Assembly: GCA_905215935.1 (NCBI GenBank)
Contig: CAJMRY010000003.1
Span: forward strand, 1-64,000
DNA length: 64,000 nucleotides
Source: an uncultured bacterium
Lineage (GTDB): Bacteria > Bacillota > Clostridia > TANB77 > CAG-508
Reading direction: 5' to 3'
Shown one piece after another: positions 38,114-48,280 of this stretch. The notes below the pieces were generated by a model. The model was given only the letters and a program-made list of their open reading frames with translations, was not told the origin of the DNA and did no database searches. Position 1 is the first letter of the stretch. Each line of letters begins with the position of its first letter. Made by a program: the position numbers and the translations under genes.

Positions 38114-39659
38114 TTAAGACCTCTCTTTCAATATAGTTAGTGGACTAAACTTTATAATACTTATCATTGAAGCTAAACTACTAATTAATGTTAAAATTGT
38201 TCCTATTCCAAGCAATTCCATAACTACATAACTATCTACTATAGCATCAATTGTATCAATTTCTTGTACTTTTACATTTCCTTTAAATTGCATATCCATT
38301 GGTCCTTTTCCAAAATTATTTGAAATTTCTTGTTCTTCTACTTTACTATCTTCTATTTCATTTTGAAGTAATAAGTTTCCTATTGGCTTTGATAAATAAC
38401 TTCCACAAACAGCTCCAATCATTAACATAATAATGCTTACGATTAACAACTCTAAAACAAATTGTACTGTTAATTTGAATTTACTTACACCTATTGTTCT
38501 AAACACTCCTATTTCATATTTTCTTTCTCTAATATTTATCATATTAATTACAAATAATACAATTCCAGATATTATTAATGTAATAATTAAAAAAGTTGTA
38601 GCAAAAGTCTTCACATTTTCAATAGATTTTGTTGCAGTTTCTAATTCATCTAAGTTGGTATTAATTGTGTAATATTCATTTAACCCTTTTTGCTTTACTT
38701 CTTCTATAAATGAATCTACCATATCTTTACTCTTAATTATGAATGATGGTGTTATATTAGTTATAAGTGTGCTATCATCTTGAAGTAATAAATTGATTAC
38801 TCCACTTCCAGTTATAATTTTGTTAGCAGATTGTGAGTACATATTTTTCGTATCATCTGTATTAGAATTATCTGTATAAATTCCTGTTACCGTAAATTCA
38901 TATGTTTTCTCATTATCATTTGGATTTTTTAATGTTATTTTACTTCCAACACTGACTTCATTTAATGTTGCAAGTTCTAGGCTGATAACACATTCATAAT
39001 TATCAAAATCTGTTATCATCTCTCCTTCAATTATTTTATATGTTCCATTTACGAAATCAGTCATTGCATCATAAGAAGAATATCCATTAATTTCAAAATC
39101 GCCTGTTAAGTTTCTCATACTTTGAAATACTTCTTTAGATTTTGTTATAACAGTGGTTGTATTATTATTTATTGTAGTATGCCTTTCTCCTCCTGGTCCT
39201 CTTCCCATTCCACTGTTTCCTCCTGTTGTTGTACTCGATGTTGTAGTAGAAATTTGTCTGTCTTCAACCTCATATTCAAAAGAATCAGTTGCTTTTGTTA
39301 AACTATCACTATTTAATGATGTTCCGATAAACATAATAATATCCTTTTAGATATTTACTATTTCCATAATTATTTATGTCATCAATTGTAAGGGATTCTA
39401 TTTTATTAAAAGCTTCTATATTTTCTTTTCTTGCATCTTCTCCTCCTCTAAAATTACCACTAAGTTCTTTTCTATCAAATGAAATGTTAGCAATAATATC
39501 ATGTGATTCTTCGTAATTTTTTACAAGTCTATCTGCCGTATTTCTTATTGCTAAAGTAACTGTAGAACTACATGCTATAGCTAATATAATAATTCCAATT
39601 AGAATATTCCTTCCTTTATTTCTAATAATCGAAACTAAACTATTTTTTAAAATATACAT
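38114..39659 (-). CDS. FtsX/MacB-like ABC permease, one CGG +1 site
   Basis: Reconstructed 514 aa. N-terminal helix (GRNILIGIIILAIACSSTVT), a periplasmic MacB-type domain with a Gly/Thr-rich low-complexity stretch, and three C-terminal helices of the FtsX fold (VINMINIRERKYEIGVFRTIGVSK is the typical loop). The first 111 codons are in another frame, joined at CGG 39326-39324 (minus): dropping C gives YYYVYGTSLNSDS. A separate internal start is possible but would leave a permease without its first helix. Confidence 0.85.
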
Positions 39660-39678
39660 CTTATTACCTCCTAATATT

Positions 39679-40380
39679 TTATGCTTTCTTTCTTATCAAA
39701 ATAAATGGTGTTAACTGCTTTGACTGTCCTGCTGGATTGTCTTCTATCAACTTTTCTAAAAAATCATTTTCTTTTTTTATACTATCAGCTTTTCCTAAAA
39801 TTACTCTTTCCAAATCATTTGCATCAACAATCATAGATATTATTCCTAACTTTTCTTCAATTTCATTACATACTCCATTTGGATTTTCAGGAATACGAAT
39901 TCCAAATTCTCCATATTCAGGAAATACTTTATCATAAAAGCCATCTAACCCTGTTACTTCCATTCCCACTATACTATAAAATACTCCCTTTTTATGAAAT
40001 ATTTTTCCTACACCTGCTAAAATAGCTGCATAAATAACTTTTAATCTACCACATAAATTGATTGCAAATTGCATTTTATAAGGGCAATCCACACCAATAC
40101 CTGCATCACTACTCATTGCAAATTTTGATAGAAATTTAGCTAAAAAACTTAATTTTATATCTTTTTTATAAACTACTCTTTTTTGACACAAAGAAATAAT
40201 CTTTTCACTAATTGACAAAATATCTCCCTCTTGATAATGTGGCATTACATATTTTTTTATTAATTCTAAGTAATCTTCTCCTATTTGTACAAAGTGCGAA
40301 CAAATTGCATAACGGTAATAAATTTTACCATCCACTTCTATTTCTACTTTTTTGTTTTCATTTGATTTTAAATTATCCAT
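39679..40380 (-). CDS. F420-0:gamma-glutamyl ligase-like protein
   Basis: 233 aa. QEGDILSISEKIISLCQ, DAGIGVDCPYKMQFAINLCGRL (in pieces) and VDANDLERVILGKAD resemble the CofE/F420 ligase superfamily. Clostridia generally lack F420, so the true substrate may be another acidic cofactor or peptide. It is 20 nt upstream of the ABC permease gene. Confidence 0.7.
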   Translation of the reverse strand: MDNLKSNENKKVEIEVDGKIYYRYAICSHFVQIGEDYLELIKKYVMPHYQEGDILSISEKIISLCQKRVVYKKDIKLSFLAKFLSKFAMSSDAGIGVDCPYKMQFAINLCGRLKVIYAAILAGVGKIFHKKGVFYSIVGMEVTGLDGFYDKVFPEYGEFGIRIPENPNGVCNEIEEKLGIISMIVDANDLERVILGKADSIKKENDFLEKLIEDNPAGQSKQLTPFILIRKKA

Positions 40381-40584
40381 TATTTTCCTTTCTTTTTACT
40401 TATATTTTAAAAGTAATTTTACTTTTATCTATACAATACTATATAAAGATTGAAAAAATATTGAAAAATTTTAAATATTTATTTTTCCTATTATTTAAAA
40501 TTCAAATAAAAAATCGCTTTAGAATTTTAATCTAAAACGATTTTTTATTATCTAAATGTCTGCATAACATCTATTTTTAATATT

Positions 40585-41775
40585 TTATAATGGTATGGTA
40601 ACTTTAAAATCAGTAAATGGTTCTTTGTAATATACTTCAATATTTCCATTATACTTTTGAACAGTAGATTTGCAAATTGCAAGTCCTAGTCCATATCTTT
40701 TTTCTTTTCTGTTTCTTGATTTATCAATACGATAAAACCTTTCAAATATTTTTTCTCTTTCCTCTTTCGGAATTGGATCTCCCATATTTTTTACTTCCAA
40801 TATAATTTCATTTTTCTCTTTTTTAAGTTCTACTAATACTTCTTTTTTGGCTTTGGTATGTTTAATAGCATTATCTGTTAATGTAGAGACAATATGCTCT
40901 ATATCTTCCTTATTGGCATCCATTATAATATTTTCGTCAATTTGACTTTTTATATTTACTTGTTTTTCATAAGCTATACTTTCAAACATAGAAAGTATAA
41001 TCTCTACTTCTTTTGATATATTTAATTGCTTATACTCTTTTATATCATCTATATTTTCCATTTTGGCAAGTAATAATAATTCATTAATTAATTTATTCAT
41101 ACTATTAGCTTCGTTTTGTATATAACTTATCCATTTATTGGTTCCTACTTCATTTTCTAGTACATCAGCATTTGCTTCTATTACTGCAAGTGGTGTTTTA
41201 AGCTCATGTGAGGCATCTGAAATAAATTGTTTTTGTTTTTCAAAAGTTTCTTCTACTGGCTTCACAATAATCTTAGATACCTTTTTTGCAATAATATAGA
41301 TAATAATAATAGAAATAATTGATATAATTCCTGAAAATAAAAACATTATTCTTATATGTGAAATTGTATTTTCATTTTCTATTAATACAATACTTATTGT
41401 ACTCTTATTTATTTTTCTAACTTTATAAATATATTTTCCTATGATTCCTTTAGACTTATTTTTCTTTGCTATCTTCAAAGCATAATCATTTATTATTTTA
41501 TCGCTTGTGTTAGAACTTTGTACAACTGAAAAATCTTCTATTACAACATTATATAGTCCTTCAATACTTATTTCTTGTTTTATTTTATAATCTTCTGTTC
41601 TTCCATTTGGACTTCTTTTTTGTTCTCCTCCTACAAATCTCTCTATCATAGAAGTAGCTGTATTTATTGTATTATTATAGTTAAAAAAGGCAAATAGTAA
41701 TATTATTCCTAAAATTATAATTGATAGTGATGCCATAATTAGTAAAAATATTCTTTTATTTAATTTTTTAATCAT
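40585..41775 (-). CDS. Sensor histidine kinase
   Basis: 396 aa. Two membrane helices (LLIMASLSIIILGIILLFAF and IMFLFSGIISIISIIIIYII) bracket an extracellular sensor. H-box FISDASHELKTPLAVIEA, N-box TLTDNAIKHTK, G-box RKEKRYGLGLAICKS. Overlaps the response regulator gene by a few bases, so they form an operon. Signal unknown; sequence type suggests cell-envelope stress. Confidence 0.93.
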   Translation of the reverse strand: MIKKLNKRIFLLIMASLSIIILGIILLFAFFNYNNTINTATSMIERFVGGEQKRSPNGRTEDYKIKQEISIEGLYNVVIEDFSVVQSSNTSDKIINDYALKIAKKNKSKGIIGKYIYKVRKINKSTISIVLIENENTISHIRIMFLFSGIISIISIIIIYIIAKKVSKIIVKPVEETFEKQKQFISDASHELKTPLAVIEANADVLENEVGTNKWISYIQNEANSMNKLINELLLLAKMENIDDIKEYKQLNISKEVEIILSMFESIAYEKQVNIKSQIDENIIMDANKEDIEHIVSTLTDNAIKHTKAKKEVLVELKKEKNEIILEVKNMGDPIPKEEREKIFERFYRIDKSRNRKEKRYGLGLAICKSTVQKYNGNIEVYYKEPFTDFKVTIPL

Positions 41776-42460
41776 TTTCTTCCTCCATTTTATATCCTAT
41801 TCCTCGTACTGCTTTTATTTTTACATTTGATTTAAGGAGTTTCAATTTTTTTCTTAAAAATGATACATAAACTTCTACATTATTATATTCTGCTTCACTA
41901 TTATAACCCCATATCTTATTTGCAAGCATCTCTCTGCTTGCAATTTGATTTTTATTTAATAATAATATTTCTAGTAAGTCTAACTCTTTTCCATTTATGG
42001 AAATTCCAGTACTATTAGCACTCATCTTACCAGTTCTTAAATCTAGTTTTAAATCACCATATTCTAAAATATTAGTATCTTTTATATTTATTTTTCTTTT
42101 TAATACAACCTTTACTCTAGCTATTAATTCTCGCATATGAAATGGTTTTGTAATATAATCGTCTGCACCATTTTCTAAACCATTTAATTTATCAGACATT
42201 TCTGATTTTGCTGTTAACATGATAATTGGTGTTTCTATTTTTTCATTTCTTAAATTCTTTAGTATTTCAAAGCCATCTTTATCTGGTAACATTACATCTA
42301 ACAAAATTAAATCATAAACATTACTTAGAGCTTCATTTTCTCCTTCTTCTCCATTTGTTATTATATTTGGATTAAAATTTTCTTTTTTTAATGTTTCTGC
42401 TATGGCATCGGCTAAACTATATTCATCTTCGATTATTAATATTTTCATTTTTCTTTTCAC
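41768..42460 (-). CDS. OmpR/PhoB-family response regulator
   Basis: 230 aa. Receiver domain with phospho-acceptor Asp in LILLDVMLPDKDGFE, switch Thr (IIMLTAKS) and Lys (DYITKPF). C-terminal winged HTH (NEVEVYVSFLRKKL-type, here NNVEVYVSFLRKKLKLL). Partner of the histidine kinase. Confidence 0.94.
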   Translation of the reverse strand: MKRKMKILIIEDEYSLADAIAETLKKENFNPNIITNGEEGENEALSNVYDLILLDVMLPDKDGFEILKNLRNEKIETPIIMLTAKSEMSDKLNGLENGADDYITKPFHMRELIARVKVVLKRKINIKDTNILEYGDLKLDLRTGKMSANSTGISINGKELDLLEILLLNKNQIASREMLANKIWGYNSEAEYNNVEVYVSFLRKKLKLLKSNVKIKAVRGIGYKMEEEND

Positions 42461-42540
42461 CTTTTTATATTATATACACTAAACATTGAAATATTATTGA
42501 AGTTATATTTTTTATCTCATAACTCACTTTATAATAAGTA

Positions 42541-42595
42541 AATAATAACATGAAAGCAGACAATTTTCAATAAATCGCCTGCTCTTAAGATTTTT
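42541..42595 (-). promoter_or_regulatory. Hairpin-embedded promoter, example 5
   Basis: Minus strand stem GCAGGCGATTT/AAATTGTCTGC with G-T pairs. -35 TTGAAA (42570-42565) at the loop, 17-nt spacer with TGT, -10 TATTAT (42547-42542). Follows the MATE gene and points at the response regulator. Confidence 0.6.
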
Positions 42596-43925
42596 AAACA
42601 TATTCATATTTTTTCCTGTTATAAATTAGTAATCCTCCACTTACAAAAAATGCTAAAATCTCAGCTACTCCTATTGCAAGCCATACTCCGTTTAGTCCTA
42701 ATATTGCTGGTAAAATAAATATCATAGATGTTTCAAATACTAATGTTCTCATAAAAGATATTATAGCTGATACTGGTCCATTATTTAATGCTGTAAAGAA
42801 TGATGATGCAAATATATTAAACCAACTAAGTAAATATGAAAGTGCATATAGTCTTATAGCTGTAACTGTCATTGCTAGTAACTCTGTATCATAACTTACA
42901 AAAATTGAAGCTAATAATTTTGATAATCCTTCTGCACATAAAGTCATTACTATAGCAGCGACTCCAAGTAATTTTAAACTTTTCTTAAATAAGCTTTTTA
43001 ATTCCTCTTTATTTTCTGCTCCATAATGGTATCCTATAATTGGTGCAGAACCTACACCATATCCTAAATAAGTTCCAGAGAATATGAATCCCACATACAT
43101 AATAATTCCATAAGCTGCAACGCCATTTGGTCCTGCAAATTTCATTAATTGCATATTATATAACATATTAACTAATGAAGCAGAAATATTTGTTAACATT
43201 TCAGATGATCCATTAGAACAAGCTTGTAGAATCGCTTTTCTATCAAATTTTGCTTTTACTATTCTTAATTGACTATTGTTTTTACGAATAAAGTATACAA
43301 ATGGAATAACTCCACCTACAACTTGGCTTATACCTGTAGCTAACGCTGCTCCAAATACTCCCATTTTTAAAACATAAATAAATAAAAAATCTAAAACCAT
43401 ATTAGTTATACCTGCACAAATAGAAATAATTAATCCCATTTGTGGCTTTTCTGCAACAACCAGAAAACTTTGGAAGCAGTTTTGTAATAAAAATGCTACT
43501 AATGTTATTAATAATGTTCTTCCATATATTACAGCATAATTTAATATATCTCCTTCTGCTCCTAACAAAGATGCTACTGGTCTAATAAAAATAATTCCTA
43601 CTACAGTTAATATTAATCCAACTATAATTAATAAATATATAAGCATTGAAAAATATTCATTTGCTTTTTTATTGTCACCTTCTCCTATTGTTTTTGAAAC
43701 CAATGCACTTCCACCAGTTCCCATCATAAATCCTATTGAACCTAAAATCATAATAGCAGGCATAATTAAATTTACTGCTGCAAAAGCATTACTTCCTACA
43801 CAGTTTGATATAAATATTCCATCTACAACTCCATATATTGATGTAAATATTAGCATAATAATAGTGGGTAATGTAAATCTTATTAGTTTTTTATATGTAA
43901 AATGTTCTGATAATTGTATTTTCAT
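42594..43925 (-). CDS. MATE-family efflux pump (MepA-like)
   Basis: 443 aa, twelve helices. Starts MKIQLSEHFTYKKLIRFTLP and has NCVGSNAFAAVNLIMPAIM and GTGGSALVSKTIGEGD typical of MepA-type pumps. Start 43925 follows AAGGAGG. The upstream gene is a MarR regulator and the leader between them may be a riboswitch, fitting multidrug or guanidine efflux. Confidence 0.9.
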   Translation of the reverse strand: MKIQLSEHFTYKKLIRFTLPTIIMLIFTSIYGVVDGIFISNCVGSNAFAAVNLIMPAIMILGSIGFMMGTGGSALVSKTIGEGDNKKANEYFSMLIYLLIIVGLILTVVGIIFIRPVASLLGAEGDILNYAVIYGRTLLITLVAFLLQNCFQSFLVVAEKPQMGLIISICAGITNMVLDFLFIYVLKMGVFGAALATGISQVVGGVIPFVYFIRKNNSQLRIVKAKFDRKAILQACSNGSSEMLTNISASLVNMLYNMQLMKFAGPNGVAAYGIIMYVGFIFSGTYLGYGVGSAPIIGYHYGAENKEELKSLFKKSLKLLGVAAIVMTLCAEGLSKLLASIFVSYDTELLAMTVTAIRLYALSYLLSWFNIFASSFFTALNNGPVSAIISFMRTLVFETSMIFILPAILGLNGVWLAIGVAEILAFFVSGGLLIYNRKKYEYV

Positions 43926-43935
43926 TTTTATTTTC

Positions 43936-44036
43936 CTCCTTTTTGGCATAAAAATAGCCCCATTATTTTTATAAATAACCGAGCTCACTCGACATCTTAT
44001 CGACCATATAATTACGATTATATGTCCTCCGATGAA
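43936..44036 (-). promoter_or_regulatory. Structured leader of the MATE gene, candidate guanidine-IV (mepA) riboswitch
   Basis: Between the marR stop and the MATE start is a leader that, on the minus strand, forms CATATAAT-CGTA-ATTATATG (44005-44024), then GGTCGATAAGATGTC, a GAGCTC-containing segment, and GGGGCTATTTTTATG before the RBS. It is unusually rich in CG dinucleotides for this genome, as in conserved RNAs. The mepA motif is a guanidine-binding RNA upstream of MATE genes in Bacillota. I match position and general layout from memory, not a verified consensus; a purine-type riboswitch variant was also considered. Confidence 0.4.
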
Positions 44037-44486
44037 CTATTTAATTATTTTATTTGCTTCTTCTTTAAATGAAGAAAGTTGAACTTGGAAAAAATTTATT
44101 ACTCTATCAAATTCCTTTTTATCTATTTTGGAAAAAGCTATATTTTCTACTTCCATTACTTTTTTTACTGTATTTTCAGCAATTTCTAGTCCTTTTGGTG
44201 TTAAACATATTTTCTTGTATTTTCTATTACTATCCTCATAATTTAAAGATATATATTCTTTTTTCTCTAAGTCTTTTATAGCTGTATTTATTGTTTGTTT
44301 ACTATAACACCAATCAGCACATATTTCCTTTTGTGTACATCCTTCTTTCTTTTCATATAAAACATATAATATCCAAAAACTACTATCTGATAATTTGTAA
44401 TGTACTGCAATCTTATGATAAACTTCATCAAATTCTTTATTTAATTGATTAATCATTGTCCATTTATCATTAATTTCTTTTTCCAT
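44037..44486 (-). CDS. MarR-family regulator
   Basis: 149 aa. Winged HTH with CTQKEICADWCYSKQTINTAIKDLEKKEYI. Start 44486 follows TAGGAGGAG; the longer frame lacks an RBS. First gene of a MarR-MATE operon; probably represses it. Confidence 0.88.
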   Translation of the reverse strand: MEKEINDKWTMINQLNKEFDEVYHKIAVHYKLSDSSFWILYVLYEKKEGCTQKEICADWCYSKQTINTAIKDLEKKEYISLNYEDSNRKYKKICLTPKGLEIAENTVKKVMEVENIAFSKIDKKEFDRVINFFQVQLSSFKEEANKIIK

Positions 44487-44514
44487 ATTACTCCTCCTAA
44501 ATTCAACAAGAGAT

Positions 44515-44543
44515 ATTGTAGTACGAATTAGGACTATTGTCAA
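44515..44543 (-). promoter_or_regulatory. Promoter of the marR-MATE operon
   Basis: TTGACA (44543-44538), 17-nt spacer, TACAAT (44520-44515) on the minus strand, about 30 nt upstream of the marR start. Confidence 0.7.
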
Positions 44544-44647
44544 TACTATTTTTAATTTTTATAAAATATTATAACATAAAAAGTTACTATCCAGTTTCAA
44601 ATATAAATCTTGCGCCAGTTTTCCATGATAGAAGGATATTTATAAAA

Positions 44648-44682
44648 AATAATATAGCAACTAAAAAAATTGCTATATTATT
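44648..44682 (-). terminator. Terminator of the dxs-like gene
   Basis: Perfect 13-bp stem AATAATATAGCAA/TTGCTATATTATT with a 9-nt loop, followed on the minus strand by TTTTTATA. Lies 25 nt after the stop. Confidence 0.85.
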
Positions 44683-44706
44683 CTAAAAATTCAACTTTCT
44701 TTTTTA

Positions 44707-46482
44707 TTAGTTTTCTTTTTTAATAATTTCATCTAAATATTCTTTTATTTCATGTGTTATATTTTGGACTGACATTCCATTATCCTTTAATAATTCCTCT
44801 GGTTTAAAGTCTGTATGAAATTTTTTAGATATTCCGTAATTCTTTACACGTATATCGCTTGTTCCATAAAATGAAGCAATGTTTTGGCCATATCCACCTA
44901 TTAGTTCACCATCTTCTAAAGTGATAATTAATTTATGATTTTCTTTTAATAAATTCAACAATTCTTCATCTAATCCAGTTAAAAATCTTGGATTAATTAC
45001 TGTAATATTTAAACTCATTTCTTCTTTAACTTTTTTAGCAACTTCCATTGCCATAGAAAGCATTGGTCCTACTGCAAAAATTGCAACTGTATTTCCACTT
45101 AATTCTACTTTATTTTTGTTATATACTGAATAATCGGTATCATCTTCTATTCCTGTTGAAACAAATGTAGCTGGTACTCTTATTCCTACTGGATGTTCTT
45201 TTTGATTTACTGCGAATTTGAACATTTGATTATATTCTTCCTTGCTCGTTGGTGCTAGATATATAAAGTTTGGAATATGAGCAAACATTTGGATATCACA
45301 TAGTGCAATATGAGTATTTGAGTTCATTCCATATACACCTGGACTTAATACAAGCATTGTTGCTGGATTATCATTTAAGCATAAATCATGAGACATTTGG
45401 TCATAGGTTCTTTGAAAAAATGGTGCAAATGTTCCAAATACAGCTATACCACCATTTTTTGCAATTCCACTACTCATTGCAACTGCATTTTCTTCTGCTA
45501 TTCCTACATCCACAAATTGGCCACTTTTTACGTATTTTTCACGAACGCCTTTAACAAATCCAAGTCCCATAGGTGTTCCTGCATTTAATACAATTGCTTT
45601 CTCATTAGAATCTAATAAATTTTTCAAACTTTCAAAAACTGTCGTATCTGGTTCTTCCATAGCAAATCTTGGGCTTCCATCTTCTACATTAAATGGGCCA
45701 CCTGCATGCCATACTTCTCTGTTTTCTTCAGCATATTTCAAACCTTTGCCCTTTATTGTGTGAATATGAAGAACAATTGGATGATCTATATCTTTTACAC
45801 TTTCAAATAAATTAACTAAAGCTTTTATATCATGTCCATCTTCTAAATATTTATAATCCAATCCAAATGCTTTAAACATATTATTTGATGACTTACCATT
45901 TGTTTCTCTTAATTCTTTTAAATTCTTATAAATTCCTCCATGATTTTCGGCAATACTTTGGTCATTATCATTAACAATAATTATTAAATTATGATTATAT
46001 TCTCCTGCATAATCTAAACCTTCTAATGCTTCTCCTCCTGAAAGCGAACCATCTCCAATAATGGCTACTATATTTTCATCTTTTTTATTTACATCTCTTC
46101 CTTTAGCTAATCCTAAAGCTAATGATATAGATGTTGATGTGTGTCCTATTGTAAACATATCATGCTTGCTCTCAAGTGGATTAGTATATCCTGTAACATC
46201 TCCAAAGTGCTCAGAATTTGTGTATGCTTCTTTTCTTCCTGTTAAGATTTTGTGTGGATAACATTGGTGTGATACATCAAATACAAATTTATCTTTTGGC
46301 GAATTAAAAACATAGTGCATTGCAACAGTAACTTCAACCATTCCAAGGTTTGGTCCTTTATGACCCCCATTATTACTTATTTTATTAATAACGGCTTTTC
46401 TTGTTTCATCTGCCAGTTCATTTAATTCTTCTAACTTTAATTTCTTAATATCATCTGGACCATTTATTTTTTCTAAATACAT
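44707..46482 (-). CDS. dxs: 1-deoxy-D-xylulose-5-phosphate synthase (short clostridial type)
   Basis: 591 aa thiamine-diphosphate enzyme of the MEP isoprenoid pathway. FVFDVSHQCYPHKILTGRK, ThDP motif GDGSLSGGEALEGLDYA...NDN, HTIKGKG and C-terminal GELIGGYGQNI are seen. It is shorter than E. coli DXS (620 aa) and carries NNGGHKGPNLG in place of the usual HLGSNLG, so it belongs to a divergent DXS-like group; a related transketolase function cannot be excluded. A MerR gene lies 15 nt upstream. Confidence 0.82.
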   Translation of the reverse strand: MYLEKINGPDDIKKLKLEELNELADETRKAVINKISNNGGHKGPNLGMVEVTVAMHYVFNSPKDKFVFDVSHQCYPHKILTGRKEAYTNSEHFGDVTGYTNPLESKHDMFTIGHTSTSISLALGLAKGRDVNKKDENIVAIIGDGSLSGGEALEGLDYAGEYNHNLIIIVNDNDQSIAENHGGIYKNLKELRETNGKSSNNMFKAFGLDYKYLEDGHDIKALVNLFESVKDIDHPIVLHIHTIKGKGLKYAEENREVWHAGGPFNVEDGSPRFAMEEPDTTVFESLKNLLDSNEKAIVLNAGTPMGLGFVKGVREKYVKSGQFVDVGIAEENAVAMSSGIAKNGGIAVFGTFAPFFQRTYDQMSHDLCLNDNPATMLVLSPGVYGMNSNTHIALCDIQMFAHIPNFIYLAPTSKEEYNQMFKFAVNQKEHPVGIRVPATFVSTGIEDDTDYSVYNKNKVELSGNTVAIFAVGPMLSMAMEVAKKVKEEMSLNITVINPRFLTGLDEELLNLLKENHKLIITLEDGELIGGYGQNIASFYGTSDIRVKNYGISKKFHTDFKPEELLKDNGMSVQNITHEIKEYLDEIIKKEN

Positions 46483-46497
46483 ATTTTTATCCTCCCT

Positions 46498-46881
46498 CTA
46501 TATTGTTTCTGTAAAATCTTTTCTCTTTCCTAAAATAATTTCATCATATAATTCTAATTTATAATCTAATCTTTCGATTGTAGAATTTATATTTTTTTGT
46601 TTTTCTACTAACTTTTTTCTTTGTTCTTCTAATAATTTTTTTCTTGCTTGTACTGTTGATTTTCCTTTTTTAAATAAATTAACATATTCTAATAAAATTT
46701 CAATTTCCATTCCTGCATTTCTCATACATTTTATAAACTCTATCCATCTGCAAGATTCTTCGTCGAAATTTCTTATTCCATTTTCTGTTCTTGGTATTGT
46801 AGGTATTAATCCTATTCTTTCATAATATCTTATTGTATCTGCTGTTAAATCATATCTTTTACATACTTCTGCTATTAACAT
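46498..46881 (-). CDS. MerR-family regulator (AdhR/NmlR-like)
   Basis: 127 aa. HTH (LIAEVCKRYDLTADTIRYYE, then CRWIEFIKCMRNAGMEIEIL) and a long dimer helix (QARKKLLEEQRKKLVEKQKN). The size and RYYERIGLIPTIPRTENGIR stretch fit the aldehyde/electrophile-responsive subgroup. Start at 46881 has GAAGGTG upstream. It has a MerR-type promoter about 170 nt upstream and may also act on the cupin/flavodoxin cluster. Confidence 0.85.
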   Translation of the reverse strand: MLIAEVCKRYDLTADTIRYYERIGLIPTIPRTENGIRNFDEESCRWIEFIKCMRNAGMEIEILLEYVNLFKKGKSTVQARKKLLEEQRKKLVEKQKNINSTIERLDYKLELYDEIILGKRKDFTETI

Positions 46882-47046
46882 TTTTTCACCTTCTATCATA
46901 TTACATTATAATTTTTATATTATTCATTTGAAATATATTCTATCTATTATAAGAAAATATATTACTAGACTACTTTTATTTCTAACATTTTATTGTTATA
47001 TACAAATAAACTCATATTTTCTTTCTTATTTGATTTTACTTAATAT

Positions 47047-47077
47047 TATATATCACTTTGAGTTAACTTCAAGTCAA
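47047..47077 (-). promoter_or_regulatory. MerR-type promoter upstream of the MerR-dxs operon
   Basis: TTGACT (47077-47072), 19-nt spacer, TATATA (47052-47047). The spacer carries the near-palindrome TTGAAGTTAACTCAA. Spacing and operator match MerR-activated promoters. Confidence 0.65.
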
Positions 47078-47160
47078 TAGTTTTTACAAAAATTTTTTTA
47101 AAAAATTAGGAATAGCTAATTTTTACTATTCCTAATTTTGTAATAAAATATATTATATTC

Positions 47161-47287
47161 CTAATTTTTATACCTGTAATTTATATGAGCATTTTTTCCT
47201 TTTAAGTCTTCTACACAAGTAGTTCCTATATTCATTGATGATTGTCTTTTCTCCAACATTTGGTATTGTTATCAAATTAGTTTTCAT
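47161..47287 (-). pseudogene. Remnant of a pathogenicity-locus (Cdd1-type) helix-hairpin-helix gene
   Basis: Frame 1 reads MKTNLITIPNVGEKTII and, after a 1-nt shift, NIGTTCVEDLKGKNAHI, matching the TIPGVGKSxxxxLxxIGIxxVxDLKGKN pattern of this HhH family. The C-terminal half is missing. The shift does not involve CGG, so it is ordinary decay. Confidence 0.5.
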
Positions 47288-47355
47288 TTTTATTCATCTT
47301 ATAATTTTATCAGAGTTTACACAATTAATCTATAATTTGTAAGTTGTCGCTGAGA

Positions 47356-48141
47356 CTATTGATTAGAATAATCCTTTATTCCATATACTCTATATGCATT
47401 TTGTGTTGTATATTTTATAATGTCTTCTTCTGATAATTCTTTAATCTCTGCTATCTTATTTACAATATATTTTAGATATAATGAATTATTTCTTGAATGT
47501 TTTTCAAATGGTTTAGGTGGCAAAACTGGACTATCTGTTTCAATAACAATCCTATCAATAGGCGTAATTTTAACCGTTTCTTGTATATCCTTATATCTTG
47601 TAACAGGTCCACCAACACCTATATAGTAGCCCATCTCAATAAACTTTTTTGCCATTTCTGGAGTTCCAGAATAACAATGCATTATTCCTACCTTTGTAAC
47701 TGGATTTTCTCTTAATATTTTTTCTACATCCTCTTGTGATTCCCTTGAATGTATAATAATAGGCAAATTATTTTTATTTGCTAGTCCTATTTGTTCTATA
47801 AAATATTTTTTTTGTAGTTCTACTGGATAATTAAAATGGTAATCTAGTCCTGTTTCTCCAATTGCAACTAACCTTGATAATTTATTTTCTAATTGATTTT
47901 TTATTATTTGTTCAATTGAATCTATTGATATTTCTTTTTCTACTTCCATAGGATGTATTCCTACAGAATAGTACATATATGAATATTCCTTTGCATATTC
48001 TATAACTTTGTTTATAGATTCAATATTTATCCCTACATTTACAAGACCACATAATTTTCTTCCAAAACTTTCAAATAATTCATTTCTATCTTTATCAAAC
48101 TCTTTCCAATCATAATGAGCGTGAGTGTCAAAATATAACAT
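47356..48141 (-). CDS. tatD: TatD-family metal-dependent DNase
   Basis: 261 aa TIM-barrel. Metal ligands seen in FDTHAHYD, GETGLDYH, PIIIHSRE, GIMHCYSGT and ETDSPVLPP. A 3'-5' exonuclease/deoxyribonuclease in DNA repair in other bacteria. Confidence 0.93.
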   Translation of the reverse strand: MLYFDTHAHYDWKEFDKDRNELFESFGRKLCGLVNVGINIESINKVIEYAKEYSYMYYSVGIHPMEVEKEISIDSIEQIIKNQLENKLSRLVAIGETGLDYHFNYPVELQKKYFIEQIGLANKNNLPIIIHSRESQEDVEKILRENPVTKVGIMHCYSGTPEMAKKFIEMGYYIGVGGPVTRYKDIQETVKITPIDRIVIETDSPVLPPKPFEKHSRNNSLYLKYIVNKIAEIKELSEEDIIKYTTQNAYRVYGIKDYSNQ

Positions 48142-48280
48142 AATTTTTCCTCCATTTACTTTTACATTATATTTCTAAATTAAGAAAAAAGTAAGATGTC
48201 ATTTGATACCTTCCTTAATTGCTTATCAATTTTGATAAAAAACAGGATATTTCAAACTAATCTATATAATAAATTTGTAA

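Noticed and set aside
39309..39334. Two separate genes, with the permease starting at an ATG beside the CGG site
   Set aside because: The second part would lack the first helix of the FtsX fold, and the first part would be an orphan stub; the join at CGG gives one normal permease.
44005..44036. CGG and CGA triplets in the MATE leader as inserted C residues
   Set aside because: The region is non-coding and hairpin-forming, so the rule cannot be applied.
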